Assembly (NCBI GenBank): GCA_016794125.1
Contig: JAEUKT010000002.1
Location: 560,848-624,847, forward strand
DNA: 64,000 bases
From: Alphaproteobacteria bacterium
GTDB taxonomy: Bacteria; Pseudomonadota; Alphaproteobacteria; Micavibrionales; UBA2020
Reading direction: 5' to 3'
The notes beneath the pieces are model-generated. The model saw nothing but the letters and a program-made list of their open reading frames with translations. It was not told the origin of the DNA and searched no databases. The position numbers were made by a program, and so were the translations under genes. Positions 22,691-31,665 of the stretch are shown in pieces. The first letter of the stretch is position 1. Every line of letters starts with the position of its first letter.

Positions 22691-22858
22691 CGACGGTCTC
22701 CCTTTAATAATTCGCTTCGGTGATATTTTTTTATTCGTTGGAAGTCTGGATACTATCCAACTTCGCTGAATCGCGCCAGAGACAAAAACACAGATTTCAA
22801 AAAACGAAATAATTTTGCGCGCGCGGCACAACGCGAGCCAAGCTTTTGACGAAACAGA

Positions 22859-24070
22859 TTATTTATCGAGCGGCTTTTTATACGTCTTGAAAATCTGGAA
22901 ACTGCTGCGGAGATCGGAGTATTCCGAGATCATCATGCCCGTGCGGCACATGTCGGTATAGGCGGCAAAACCGCCGCCGATTTTCGACGGCTGTATCGAA
23001 TTGCGCGGCAGGTGGTTGACGATCACGGGCGCGCCGGTTTTCTCGTCGCGTTTCAGTTTTGCATTCAGCACATCCTCGAACGGGATGATCGAGGTGCCAA
23101 GGCCGTCGGCGACCGCATTGCCCAGCACCAGCGCCAGATACAGCTGATCGTTGAACATCAACAGGTTGCCGCCGGTCGAATTCGTGTAATTGCCCATTTT
23201 CGGCACATCGGTTGCGCGCATCACGACGCCGCGATAGCTCCAGTTTGCGCCGTGGTCAATCGATGCCAGCATAATGATGCGGTCGGGCAGGCTGGACGCG
23301 GTCGTGAAGGCCGACAGCGTCATGAACAATGTCTTTTGTTTTGCCACGTAAACGACGCTGGGGCGCGCGTAAAACACGACATCCGCCAGCTCAGGGCTGA
23401 TTTCCGACAGCCGGTGTTCGGCCAGGCTGGCAAACGGGTCGGGCGGCCATTGGGTATTGGGGGCGAAGACCCATTTTTCCTCGCTCCAGTTGCTGTCGGG
23501 GCGGCTCGCGGTTTTGCTGACGATCATGCTGTAATAGCGCGCGGTTTTTTCGTCGCCGTTCCAGAAATAGCGGTAAGCGAACAATTTCCATTCGCGGCCG
23601 GGATCGTCGGGGTCATAAACGATCGCGGGCGTTTCATAGCGCCACACGCCCCTGTTCAACGGCGGGTCACCCTTGAACATGCCGGGCACATCCGCGTCTT
23701 CCTTGGCGGCGAAGCCCGCGCCGGAAATCGTCATCCAGCTGCGGCAGGGGGCGGTTGCGCGCTCCAGATTGATTTCCGCCGATAATTGCGGCGCGCCGTT
23801 GATGTTGATCAGGCTGGTCGTGGTATGCGCCATGACCGCGATCTTGCCGTCGGACGCCACGCTGGGATCCAGCATGCCGCGCGTGTTCTGCGCAAGGCCT
23901 GGGAACGCGATCGGTTCCACCTTGTCGGAGGCTATGCCCAGCGTCAGGAAGAAGTGCAGGCTGTACGGCACCGCGAACAGGAAGAATGCCGATCCCATGA
24001 TGACCACGGCCTTATAGGCCCAAGGCAGCATGGAAAAAATCTCTGTCAGCGACTTGCCGTAAATTTTCAT
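22859..24070 (-). CDS. Membrane-anchored beta-propeller-like protein with Asp-box
   Basis: 403 residues. One hydrophobic segment at about 20-45 (AVVIMGSAFFLFAVPYSLHFF) precedes a large extracytoplasmic domain. It contains ASIDHGANWSYRG, a sialidase-type Asp-box (S-x-D-x-G-x-x-W), and ETPAIVYDPDDPGREW, a pattern seen in five-bladed glycosidase-like propellers. Function is unknown; sugar binding or hydrolysis at the cell surface is only a guess. It is upstream of tdk on the same strand, and DUF3126 lies upstream of it. Confidence 0.55.
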   Translation of the reverse strand: MKIYGKSLTEIFSMLPWAYKAVVIMGSAFFLFAVPYSLHFFLTLGIASDKVEPIAFPGLAQNTRGMLDPSVASDGKIAVMAHTTTSLININGAPQLSAEINLERATAPCRSWMTISGAGFAAKEDADVPGMFKGDPPLNRGVWRYETPAIVYDPDDPGREWKLFAYRYFWNGDEKTARYYSMIVSKTASRPDSNWSEEKWVFAPNTQWPPDPFASLAEHRLSEISPELADVVFYARPSVVYVAKQKTLFMTLSAFTTASSLPDRIIMLASIDHGANWSYRGVVMRATDVPKMGNYTNSTGGNLLMFNDQLYLALVLGNAVADGLGTSIIPFEDVLNAKLKRDEKTGAPVIVNHLPRNSIQPSKIGGGFAAYTDMCRTGMMISEYSDLRSSFQIFKTYKKPLDK

Positions 24071-24098
24071 CTTGCCCTGCCCCTAACGTGGAATGGTT

Positions 24099-24317
24099 TT
24101 AAGCCGCGGCGGGCAGATCCATTTCAAGGATCGCCATGTTGAAGTCATAGGAAATATCGCCTTCGTCATCGTCGCGGTAGATCGTGCCGATGAATTCGCC
24201 GGCCAGCGTCACTTCCAGCGAATCTTTCGCTTCCTTGCGCGCGGCAACCGCCAGCTGCTTGTTGCCGAATTTTTCCTGCAGGTATTTTTGCAGGCGTGCG
24301 ATTTCAGATTTTTCCAT
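24099..24317 (-). CDS. DUF3126 family protein
   Basis: 72 residues: MEKSEIARLQKYLQEKFGN, then a sheet with EFIGTIYRDDDEGDISYDFNMAILEMDL. This is the characteristic DUF3126 family of Alphaproteobacteria, a small cytoplasmic protein of unknown role. It ends 28 bp before the Asp-box protein gene, so they may be co-transcribed. Confidence 0.9.
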   Translation of the reverse strand: MEKSEIARLQKYLQEKFGNKQLAVAARKEAKDSLEVTLAGEFIGTIYRDDDEGDISYDFNMAILEMDLPAAA

Positions 24318-24440
24318 GGATGCCTCGTTGTGCGCGGTTATTTTTCCTGCCGTATTCTAGCCGTATCTGACCCCGAATTAAATAAGCTGTTGTGACTCCA
24401 AGATACTTGCTATAAATTATGTTAAAAGAACGCGGATTTA

Positions 24441-24469
24441 TTGACATAACCATTCAAAATCGCTAGCTT
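24441..24469 (+). promoter_or_regulatory. Candidate promoter of the left ankyrin array
   Basis: A perfect TTGACA at 24441-24446, a 17-bp spacer, then TAGCTT. The ATG of the first ankyrin gene is 25 bp downstream, and AAAGG lies between. Confidence 0.5.
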
Positions 24470-24493
24470 TCGGGGAAAGGAAATCACTGCCCC

Positions 24494-25978
24494 ATGACCA
24501 CAACGCCCGCAACAACGGATAAAGACGACGCCAGCAACCTTGGCGCGCTTTATGATGCCGTGCGCACGGGCGATGGTGCTGCGTTTCATGCGCGCTTCAC
24601 GCAGCTGTCTGCGCCGCCCCTGCTGCCCATCCTGCTGGCGACCATCGATCATTGCCAGCCTGCGATTGCCGCCTTCGTCATGTCGCAGGCGAAGAAAAAA
24701 ATGCCCGCCGAAGAATGGGCAGATGCCGCATCGCGCGCGATGGAACACGCGATCAATTCCGGCCAGAAAGAAATCCTGAAACACCTGCTCGATCAGGGCG
24801 CGCCCGCCGATGCGCGTTTCGCGTGGGTCGCGGCGGCGAAACATGACCGCGTCGACATGCTGGAACAGCTGGCGGAAAAAGCGCCTGTACAAAACATGAA
24901 TATCGAAGGCGGCCGCGCGAAAGAAGCGTTCAACGCCGCCGTTGCCGCCGGAAAATTCAACAGCGCCGAATGGCTTGCCGGCCACGCAAGATCGCATATG
25001 GATGCAAAAGACATGCAAAAGGCCGCATCCGCCGCAATGGCCGCGCAGGATGGGAAAGCCGCGATGTGGCTGATCCGCAAGGCCGAAGAAAAACTGAAAC
25101 CCGGCGATGACGCGCTGCGCCGCATTTACAATACGCTGATGAACGACGCCATCCATGCCGAATTCCTGCCCGGCATCGATTACCTCTACGGCAAGGCGCA
25201 AAATACCTATGCGACTGCGCTTGTCGCAACCGCGCATGGCGACCGCATCAACAGCTTCACGCATATCATGGGCATGGCGGCAAAGGCGGGTGTGACGATT
25301 GAAAAAACAGACCTGCACACCACGCTGATGATCGCAGCCGACAACGGATCGCAGCAGGTCACGCGCGCGCTGGTGGAATCGGGGGTCGACATCAGCGTCC
25401 ACAACCAGGGCGCTTTGCGCAAGGCGGTCGATAATTATACCCGCGACGGTTTTGCGCCGATCCGGTTCATGCTGGAAAGCGGCGCGGACCCCCTCTATGC
25501 GCTGTCGCGCGCGGCGGAAAAATTCCCGAACGACGCAGACCTGCAAAGGCAAATCGGGCAGCTGGCCGACCATCTGGCGGCCGAGGCTGTGACCAATTTC
25601 TCCTTTGTCGATTTCGCGCCGGAAAACCTGCGCCGCACCCATCCGCAGCTCGGCATGACCCCGCTGCATTACGCGGCGGAAAAACGCCTGTTCGCGGGCG
25701 TGATGGAAAAGGCGGGCGCGCAGCTGACAACGGAAGATTACCTGTCGCCCAACAAGCATGGCGACACGCTGGTATCCGTGCTGGAACGCCAGGGCCAGCT
25801 GGCCGGCATCCTGAAACCGTCCCTGTGGGTCGGGCAGCGCGAAAAAGCGGTTGCCGTGCTGCAGCAAGCCAGCGACAAGTTCCGCAAGGATTTCGACAGC
25901 GAAACTTTCCTGCGCGAAGTCGGTATGCTGACGCTGCGTCAGACGGCAAATCCGCGCCGCTATAAACTCGGCCTGTAA
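24494..25978 (+). CDS. Ankyrin-repeat protein with shared C-terminal domain (1)
   Basis: 494 residues, no signal peptide, so probably cytoplasmic unless secreted by a dedicated system. The first ~250 residues are helical pairs that match ankyrin spacing poorly. Clearer repeats include TTLMIAADNGSQQVTRALVESGVDI near 275. Residues 377-494 form a C-terminal region shared with the next two genes: ENLRR, GMTPLHYAAEKRLF, LTTEDYL, PSLW, and a terminal LRQTANPRRYKLGL. It is the first gene of a five-gene plus-strand ankyrin array. Confidence 0.8.
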   Translation: MTTTPATTDKDDASNLGALYDAVRTGDGAAFHARFTQLSAPPLLPILLATIDHCQPAIAAFVMSQAKKKMPAEEWADAASRAMEHAINSGQKEILKHLLDQGAPADARFAWVAAAKHDRVDMLEQLAEKAPVQNMNIEGGRAKEAFNAAVAAGKFNSAEWLAGHARSHMDAKDMQKAASAAMAAQDGKAAMWLIRKAEEKLKPGDDALRRIYNTLMNDAIHAEFLPGIDYLYGKAQNTYATALVATAHGDRINSFTHIMGMAAKAGVTIEKTDLHTTLMIAADNGSQQVTRALVESGVDISVHNQGALRKAVDNYTRDGFAPIRFMLESGADPLYALSRAAEKFPNDADLQRQIGQLADHLAAEAVTNFSFVDFAPENLRRTHPQLGMTPLHYAAEKRLFAGVMEKAGAQLTTEDYLSPNKHGDTLVSVLERQGQLAGILKPSLWVGQREKAVAVLQQASDKFRKDFDSETFLREVGMLTLRQTANPRRYKLGL

Positions 25979-26037
25979 AACTTCCTGCTTTCCGGAAAAG
26001 GCGTATTGCCAGCCATTCTTTGCCATGCAAAACTTAA

Positions 26038-26061
26038 CGCCGTTCAACAATCTTAACGGCG
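26038..26061 (+). repeat. Intergenic hairpin between ankyrin genes
   Basis: CGCCGTT and AACGGCG form a 7-bp stem with a 10-base loop in the short gap between the first two ankyrin genes. There is no T tract, so it may tune expression or RNA stability rather than terminate. Confidence 0.3.
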
Positions 26062-26070
26062 CATAACGGC

Positions 26071-27600
26071 ATGACCGACAACAAGAAACCCAGCCTTGCC
26101 GATCACCATTGGCGCGCCACACTGCGCAGCCGGGGTGCTGACCAGCTGAACGCCGATATGATTGCGGCCTTGGAACAGAATGATGCATGGCGTTTCAAGA
26201 TGCTGATGCAGGTGCCGGCCGACTGGTCGCGCAACGACAATATCCTGCGCACCGCCGTCCAGCACGGGCGCATGGAAATGTTCAGGGAAATGGTCAAAAC
26301 CGATTCCGAATGGTCGGACAAGACCAACCTGCAACGCCTGGGCGAAGACGCGGCGATCGCGGGCGATGTCGGCTTCCTGAAGTTCTTTATCGAGGAATGC
26401 GCGCTGGACGTTCACTACTACAACGAAGAAATGCTGCGCACGGCGGTCAAGAACGGCCGCGAAGATGCCGTCAAATACCTGCTGTCGAAAGATGCCGACG
26501 CTGCGGTCTGGAGCAACGAACCGGTGCGCGATGCCGCCGAAAGCGGCAACCTGCCGATCGTAAAAATACTGCTGGATGCCGGCGCCGACATCAACGCGCA
26601 TAACTATGGCGGCTCTGTGCTGAGCAAGGCCGTGCAATCCGGCAACCTCGCGCTGGTCGAATTCCTGCTCGATAAAGGCGCGGATATGCAGGCCCACGAA
26701 TATTCGGGCTTTATCGAAGCGGCGCGTTCCGGCGCGCCCGAAATGCTGCAGCTGTTCCTTGACCGCAAGATCGATGCCAACGCCCATAACGGCGAGGCGT
26801 TTGTGGCAGCGCTCGCGAACAAGAATTTCGACACCGCGTCGCTGCTGCTGGCGCATGGCGCCGATATCAACGCTCAGAACGGCAGGGCCCTGCGCGACGC
26901 CGCGCGCGACAACGAACAGGAAACCGCCGAATACCTTTTGCAGCATCGCGCCAATCCCAATGTCCATGAATACCGCGAAACCCCGCTGGTGCATGCCGTG
27001 CGCCGTCATCACGGCGACATGGTGAAGCTGCTGATGAAATACGGCGCGGACCATACCGTTCTGCAAAGCGAAGCCTGGACGGTCGCCCGCCGCGAGCGCA
27101 ATTCCGGCATGGTGCGCGCGATCGTCGAGGGGTATCGCGGCCAGCTGGCGGATACGCGGCTGAAAAAATTCGACGAATTCAACCGCACCTTCCCTGCCGC
27201 CTACACCATCGACGACCTGCGCAACACGAAAGGCCCGTCGGGCGACACCGGCCTGCTGATCGCGGCGCAGACCGGCAAGTTTGCCGACCTTGTCGGCCGC
27301 GCGACATCCGGCAGGCTCACGGGCGACGACCTGTTCCATCCCGACGACCGCATCGACATGGTGTTTTCGCATCTGGCGCAGCACAAGGCGCTGCAGGATT
27401 TCTTCCATCCGTCTTTCTGGGCCGACCGCGTGTACGAAGTGAAGGAAGTGGTCGCGATGCTGCCCGAACAATACCAGAAAAAAATCCAGCTGGGGCCGAT
27501 CGCGAACGAGATCAATTACCGCGAGCTGCGCAAAAAAGCGGCGAACGCCGGATCAGGGCTGAAACCCCCGCCCAAGCTGCCGCCGAAACTGTCGCCGTAA
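26071..27600 (+). CDS. Ankyrin-repeat protein with shared C-terminal domain (2)
   Basis: 509 residues. About eight ankyrin repeats run through residues 60-345 (for example NLPIVKILLDAGADINAHNYG and TPLVHAVRRHHGDMVKLLMKYGAD). From about residue 381 comes the C-terminal region shared with the flanking genes: DDLRNTKG, GLLIAAQTGKFADLV, RLTGDDLF and HPSFW. It ends in a Pro/Lys-rich tail (KPPPKLPPKLSP). There is no signal peptide. Ankyrin repeats bind proteins; no partner can be deduced. Only 3 bp separate its stop from the next gene. Confidence 0.9.
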   Translation: MTDNKKPSLADHHWRATLRSRGADQLNADMIAALEQNDAWRFKMLMQVPADWSRNDNILRTAVQHGRMEMFREMVKTDSEWSDKTNLQRLGEDAAIAGDVGFLKFFIEECALDVHYYNEEMLRTAVKNGREDAVKYLLSKDADAAVWSNEPVRDAAESGNLPIVKILLDAGADINAHNYGGSVLSKAVQSGNLALVEFLLDKGADMQAHEYSGFIEAARSGAPEMLQLFLDRKIDANAHNGEAFVAALANKNFDTASLLLAHGADINAQNGRALRDAARDNEQETAEYLLQHRANPNVHEYRETPLVHAVRRHHGDMVKLLMKYGADHTVLQSEAWTVARRERNSGMVRAIVEGYRGQLADTRLKKFDEFNRTFPAAYTIDDLRNTKGPSGDTGLLIAAQTGKFADLVGRATSGRLTGDDLFHPDDRIDMVFSHLAQHKALQDFFHPSFWADRVYEVKEVVAMLPEQYQKKIQLGPIANEINYRELRKKAANAGSGLKPPPKLPPKLSP

Positions 27601-27603
27601 ATC

Positions 27604-28716
27604 ATGGACGCAACCCCCGACAATCAGGCCGATGGATTTAAACCCGGCGGCGGCGACGCACCGAAGGCATCGTTCAACGCGCCTGCATCGCTGCGCGGTG
27701 TCGGCGGGCCGAACGGTGATTTCTGGGCAAGCCTGCAGCAGGCCGCCGCGCTGAAACAGTGGCATAAACTGCAACGCCTGCTGAACGAAAATAAAAACAC
27801 GCCCATCCCGCTCAACCCCGTCACCATCAACGTCTTCCGCCGCGCGGCGCAGGAAGGACAGGTAGCGATCGTGACCGAGCTTTTCGCGCGCGGTTTTTCG
27901 CTGCCCGCCGAAGACGCGGGCGACATCCTGGGGCAGCTCGTCGAACATCACGAAGATTCCATGCCCGTCGTGGGTTTCCTGATCCGCAACAACCATGCGC
28001 CCGCCGAAAAAGGCGTGCTGGCCGCCGCCGAAAAAGGCACGCCTTTGCAAATGCAGCAGCTGCAGGATGCGGGAGCGGATATCGACCTTGCTGGCCGCAG
28101 TTTTTCGGCGGCGTTTCATGCGGGCAATACAGCAATGATGAGCTATCTTTTTTCAAAAGACGCGCAAATCTATCACGCCTCTATCGCTTCGGCCCTCCAC
28201 CGCCGCGAAGCGCATCCCGGCAGCCCGGTAACGCAGGCCGTGGTCGATCATTACAAGGACATCGTGAAACAGGATGCGCATGACTGGGAGCTTTATTACG
28301 CCTATGTCTGCCCCAACCATCCCGATATGGACGATTTGCGCAAAATCCCCTTTGGCGTGCAAGAACAGGGCATGACCCTGATGCATCTGGCCGCGCGCAC
28401 GGGATGCTTTGTCGATATCGTGACGGCGGCGGAAAAAGACGACGGCAAATACCTGACCGCCGCCGACCTGCTGCTGCAGGATAAAAACGGCGTATCGGTG
28501 CTGCTGATCCTGGCGTCGCGCGGTGAAGAAAAGGCGCTCTGCGATGTGCGCCTGTGGCACAACAATCCGGGCGGCCTGCGCGAGGTGAACGAGGCGCTGA
28601 AGGACTTAAGCGCCGGCCTGCCCATCCCGCCGCAAATGACCCTTGAACTGCAATTGCACCATCTGCGCCGCCGCGCCGACCCGAAACGCTGGTCGCTCAA
28701 GCCGCCAAAGCATTAA
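27604..28716 (+). CDS. Ankyrin-like protein with shared C-terminal domain (3)
   Basis: 370 residues. The N-terminal half has degenerate helical repeats. Residues 243-370 match the C-terminal region of the two preceding proteins: DDLRK, GMTLMHLAARTGCFVDIV, LTAADLLL, VRLW, and the terminal LRRRADPKRWSLKPPKH, which parallels LRQTANPRRYKLGL in the first gene. Probably cytoplasmic. It lies 3 bp behind the previous gene, indicating one transcript. Confidence 0.85.
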   Translation: MDATPDNQADGFKPGGGDAPKASFNAPASLRGVGGPNGDFWASLQQAAALKQWHKLQRLLNENKNTPIPLNPVTINVFRRAAQEGQVAIVTELFARGFSLPAEDAGDILGQLVEHHEDSMPVVGFLIRNNHAPAEKGVLAAAEKGTPLQMQQLQDAGADIDLAGRSFSAAFHAGNTAMMSYLFSKDAQIYHASIASALHRREAHPGSPVTQAVVDHYKDIVKQDAHDWELYYAYVCPNHPDMDDLRKIPFGVQEQGMTLMHLAARTGCFVDIVTAAEKDDGKYLTAADLLLQDKNGVSVLLILASRGEEKALCDVRLWHNNPGGLREVNEALKDLSAGLPIPPQMTLELQLHHLRRRADPKRWSLKPPKH

Positions 28717-28764
28717 CCAATCAATATCAATGGCTTGATTATCCATGAACGTCTATTCTGGCCG

Positions 28765-28791
28765 TTGACGGCGCGCGGCTTCCTCTATACT
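28765..28791 (+). promoter_or_regulatory. Candidate internal promoter in the ankyrin array
   Basis: TTGACG, a 15-bp spacer and TATACT, followed about 55 bp later by the next ankyrin start. The spacer is short, so support is moderate. Confidence 0.4.
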
Positions 28792-28847
28792 TTTGAATCT
28801 GTTCACCATTAAGATTCTACAACCGCGACGCTTTTAAAAGGCAGGGC

Positions 28848-29705
28848 ATGTCTGTCCCCGAAAACGATACCGGCGGCAAGAAAAAGAAGGGCGACGGCCT
28901 CCTCAAAAAGGCCTTTAACGCCGCGCGCCGCCTGTCGCTCTGGCTGCGTCAGGGCAGCCTCGACCGCGGGCTGGTGGCGGCGGCGAAAAACGGCCGCGAT
29001 ATCCGCGCCGCATTCCTGATCGCGTCGGGCGCCGATATCCGCACACAGAACAACGCGCCCTTGAAGCTTGCTAGCGAATTCGCGCATATGAACGTGCTGC
29101 GCGTGCTGCTGAAACACGGCGTATCGGCGAACGAGGAACAGGGCGCCGCCCTGCATATCGCCGTCGCCAACGGCCAGCGCGACGTGGCGAAATACCTGAT
29201 GCAGCAGGGTGCCGATATCCATGCGCAGCACGACAAGGCGATTATCATCGCGTCATCCTTGCGCAATACGCGCATGATGGACCTGCTGATCGACAGCGGC
29301 GCGGATGTGAACGCGCGCTATGGCGATCCGCTGAAAATCGCGGCGCAGACCGGTAACGAACATGTCGCGCGGCAGCTGATCCGCGCGGGCGCGATCGTCA
29401 ACATCAACGATAACGCAGCGCTTTACACCGCCTGCCGCTACGGCCAGAAAAACGTGGCCGAGGTGCTGGTGGATGCGGGCGGCGATATCCATGCGCGCAA
29501 CGGCGTGATGGTCGATGTGGCTGCCGCCTATGGCCATACCCGCGTGCTGGAATTCCTGCTGAAGCGCGGCGCGAAAATCCCCGCCGACGGCGGCCTGGCG
29601 CTCCGCTGGGCGCGTGAAAACGGGCAGCTTCACTGCGCCCGCATCATCGAAGACCATCTGGCGGCCAAGGGCAGCAAAGCCCCGCCGCCCGCCCCGAAAC
29701 CATGA
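28848..29705 (+). CDS. Ankyrin-repeat protein, giant-virus-like repeat style
   Basis: 285 residues. A Lys-rich N-terminus (GGKKKKGDG) and basic helix precede about seven repeats. The repeats lack the usual TPLH and instead read ADIHAQHDKAIIIASSLRN, DPLKIAAQTGNEHVARQLI and GLALRWARENGQLHCARII. This style (A-L-R-W-A-x-E-N-G) resembles the ankyrin repeats common in mimivirus-type proteins. There is no signal peptide. Its stop overlaps the next start (ATGA), so the two are coupled. Confidence 0.88.
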   Translation: MSVPENDTGGKKKKGDGLLKKAFNAARRLSLWLRQGSLDRGLVAAAKNGRDIRAAFLIASGADIRTQNNAPLKLASEFAHMNVLRVLLKHGVSANEEQGAALHIAVANGQRDVAKYLMQQGADIHAQHDKAIIIASSLRNTRMMDLLIDSGADVNARYGDPLKIAAQTGNEHVARQLIRAGAIVNINDNAALYTACRYGQKNVAEVLVDAGGDIHARNGVMVDVAAAYGHTRVLEFLLKRGAKIPADGGLALRWARENGQLHCARIIEDHLAAKGSKAPPPAPKP

Positions 29706-30382
29706 CGCAGGCAGCAGATGCCCAGGAGGCGCTTTATCGCGCCGCGAAAGACGATGACCGCCTTATGGTCGCGCATCTGCTGAAGGAAATGTTCGCTGCA
29801 TCCACCGATATACCGCGCGAGGACCTCGGCGCCTATGGTGCCACGATCGACGCGGTGACGCCCAAAATGGCGCATATGTCGCTGCTGGTGTTGTCGCTGC
29901 AGGCGGGGGCCACGGGATTGTTCCGGTATCTTGCCGAACAAAAGCCCGACGAAACGTGCCGGATCTCGGCATCTATCCTGCCTGTCATGGGCAAACTGCA
30001 ATTCGTCAAACCGCTGGTGGCGCTGGGCGCGGATCCGCAATTTATGTCGGGCGCGCTTTTTGCGCAGGCGGCGGCGCAAGCAGACATAGATCTTCTGAAA
30101 TTTATGGTCGCGCAAGGCGCAAACCCGAATTCGACGGCGCATATGCAGCTGCCGCGCCACCCGCTCGCCGTTGCGGCGGATATCGATGATATCGCCATGC
30201 GCCGTACCGTTGTCGAGCTGATCTTATCCGCCGGCGGCAATTGGGAAGCGATGCCGGAAAGCGAGCGCAAACCCGCACAGGCGCGCTACGTTGAATCGCG
30301 CCAAGCTGACATCGCGCAGGAAACCCTGCGCAACCTGAAAAGCGCCGCCCAAAAAAGGAACCTTAAGCCGCCGACGCCTTGA
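29702..30382 (+). CDS. Degenerate ankyrin-like protein
   Basis: 226 residues. It starts with a helical pair (QEALYRAAKDDDRLMVAHLLKEM) and has later pairs such as LVALGADPQFMSGALFAQAAAQADIDLLKFMVAQGANPNS, so it is an ankyrin-type solenoid with weak consensus. It is translationally coupled to the previous gene and ends 20 bp inside the convergent TetR gene. The C-terminus is basic (KKRNLKPPTP-like), echoing the Lys/Pro tails of its neighbours. Confidence 0.75.
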   Translation: MTQAADAQEALYRAAKDDDRLMVAHLLKEMFAASTDIPREDLGAYGATIDAVTPKMAHMSLLVLSLQAGATGLFRYLAEQKPDETCRISASILPVMGKLQFVKPLVALGADPQFMSGALFAQAAAQADIDLLKFMVAQGANPNSTAHMQLPRHPLAVAADIDDIAMRRTVVELILSAGGNWEAMPESERKPAQARYVESRQADIAQETLRNLKSAAQKRNLKPPTP

Positions 30383-30977
30383 TGTTGTCGGTGTTCGTCG
30401 CCAGCGCCTTCAGCGTGCAGGCGCGGATGTCGTCGATCGACTGCATCGGGATTTTCAATTTGGCAAAGGCGCGCATCGACAGGGCCGATGCCAGCAGCAT
30501 ATGCGAATATTTCTGCGCATCGGTTGTCTGCGGCACCTGGCCCAGGCGTTTGGCGTTTTCGATGCAGGCCGCATAGGCTTCCTGCCATTGCGTCATGTAA
30601 TCGTTCAAAAGCGCGGTGATGCTGTCGTTGATATGCGTGATTTCCAAAAGCGAATTGGTGATGAAGCAGCCGGGACCCGCTTCGGGCTTGCTGCATTCTT
30701 CCACGATATGGCTCAGGTGGCGGTCGAGCGCCTGAAGGGGGTTAGGGTCCTCGGCCAGCGCCTTCAGGCGGGGCTGCATGTGTTCCTGGAAATTCAGGCG
30801 CAATGCGGCTTCGAAAACCTTTTCCTTGTCGCCAAGGGCGTTATAAACCGATCCAAGGTGCAGGCCCAGACGCTGCGCCAGGTCACGCATCGAGGTTGAT
30901 TCATATCCATGCGCCCAAAAACTTTCCATCGCGGTATGGAGTGCTTTGTCGCGGCAAAATTCCAGCTTGCGTCCCAT
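30363..30977 (-). CDS. TetR/AcrR family transcriptional regulator
   Basis: 204 residues. The N-terminal helix-turn-helix reads ALHTAMESFWAHGYESTSMRDLAQRLGLHLGSVYNALGDKEKVFEAAL, typical of TetR. The C-terminal ligand domain contains GCFITNSLLE, common in the subgroup with a TetR C-terminal domain next to oxidoreductases. The 3' end overlaps the last ankyrin-like gene by 20 bp. The target is unknown; the neighbouring ankyrin array or its own gene are candidates only by position. Confidence 0.9.
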   Translation of the reverse strand: MGRKLEFCRDKALHTAMESFWAHGYESTSMRDLAQRLGLHLGSVYNALGDKEKVFEAALRLNFQEHMQPRLKALAEDPNPLQALDRHLSHIVEECSKPEAGPGCFITNSLLEITHINDSITALLNDYMTQWQEAYAACIENAKRLGQVPQTTDAQKYSHMLLASALSMRAFAKLKIPMQSIDDIRACTLKALATNTDNIKASAA

Positions 30978-31404
30978 AAATCGGTAATCCTTTTTTGAAA
31001 AAATCAGCGCCCGGGATCAAACAGCATTTCCAGTGGCGGTCGTCGTTTTTATAAAGCAGCGAAGCGGTAAAAAGCAAACATTCCTTAGGGTTAAAGTGAG
31101 AACGTATGTTCAAGATAAGTACCAGTTTTAAGGCTCCGAATGCCTGACGCGGGCAAGGATACCGCGCTGTTAATACTTTTTTCATATATTCAGCCTAGAC
31201 TCAAAGGATCAGCAGAAAAGCACTTGCGGCGATCACAGGCGGTTTTCTGCAAACCTATGATTAAGTTATATTTTTGGATAACACGTGCATTTTATCGCGA
31301 CCACAAACCATCCCATTCACGCGCGCTGCCGTAACGCCGGATATGTTTCCTGCGTTGAACAGGCATGAACCCATTTTCGCAAAGCCAAGAAGGAGAGAAT
31401 AACG
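30978..31404. other. Intergenic region upstream of tetR-like gene
   Basis: A 427-bp AT-enriched gap between the TetR gene (minus) and a small plus gene. It contains an imperfect palindrome GAACGTATGTTC at 31100-31111, a candidate operator. No gene or RNA family is recognised. Confidence 0.4.
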
Positions 31405-31644
31405 ATGGCCCGCCTTGATACCCAAGCAGATCCTGAATCTTACGAAACCCGCGAACTCGCATGGGAGCTGCAGCAGCCACATCCCGACGAACAGCGAATC
31501 AAGTTTTTTGTCGAACACGAGGCTTGCGTGAAATCCGCGCTGAAGCTCGCGAACATGGCCGAAAAAGACCTCCTCAAGCGCCCCAGCCTGCGCCTGCTGC
31601 ACAAACACCTGCATGACGGCGACGGCAATCCAACCAGCCACTAG
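31405..31644 (+). CDS. Small conserved-looking hypothetical protein
   Basis: 79 residues, rich in charged residues and leucine, with helical C-terminal LRLLHKHLHDGDGNP. The family is not recognised. A strong ribosome site AAGGAGAG about 7 bases before the ATG and a strong terminator directly after the stop support a real, independently transcribed gene. Confidence 0.7.
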   Translation: MARLDTQADPESYETRELAWELQQPHPDEQRIKFFVEHEACVKSALKLANMAEKDLLKRPSLRLLHKHLHDGDGNPTSH

Positions 31645-31665
31645 ACCGCTTTGAACGGAATCAAT

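Noticed and set aside
24422..27471. Long minus-strand frames (588 and 472 residues) opposite the first two ankyrin genes
   Set aside because: Both are antisense to well-supported ankyrin genes and lack domains or ribosome sites.
30363..30977. TetR gene as the phage repressor
   Set aside because: It is a TetR-type regulator with a ligand domain, about 5 kb from the module and on the far side of other genes; nothing links it to virion control.
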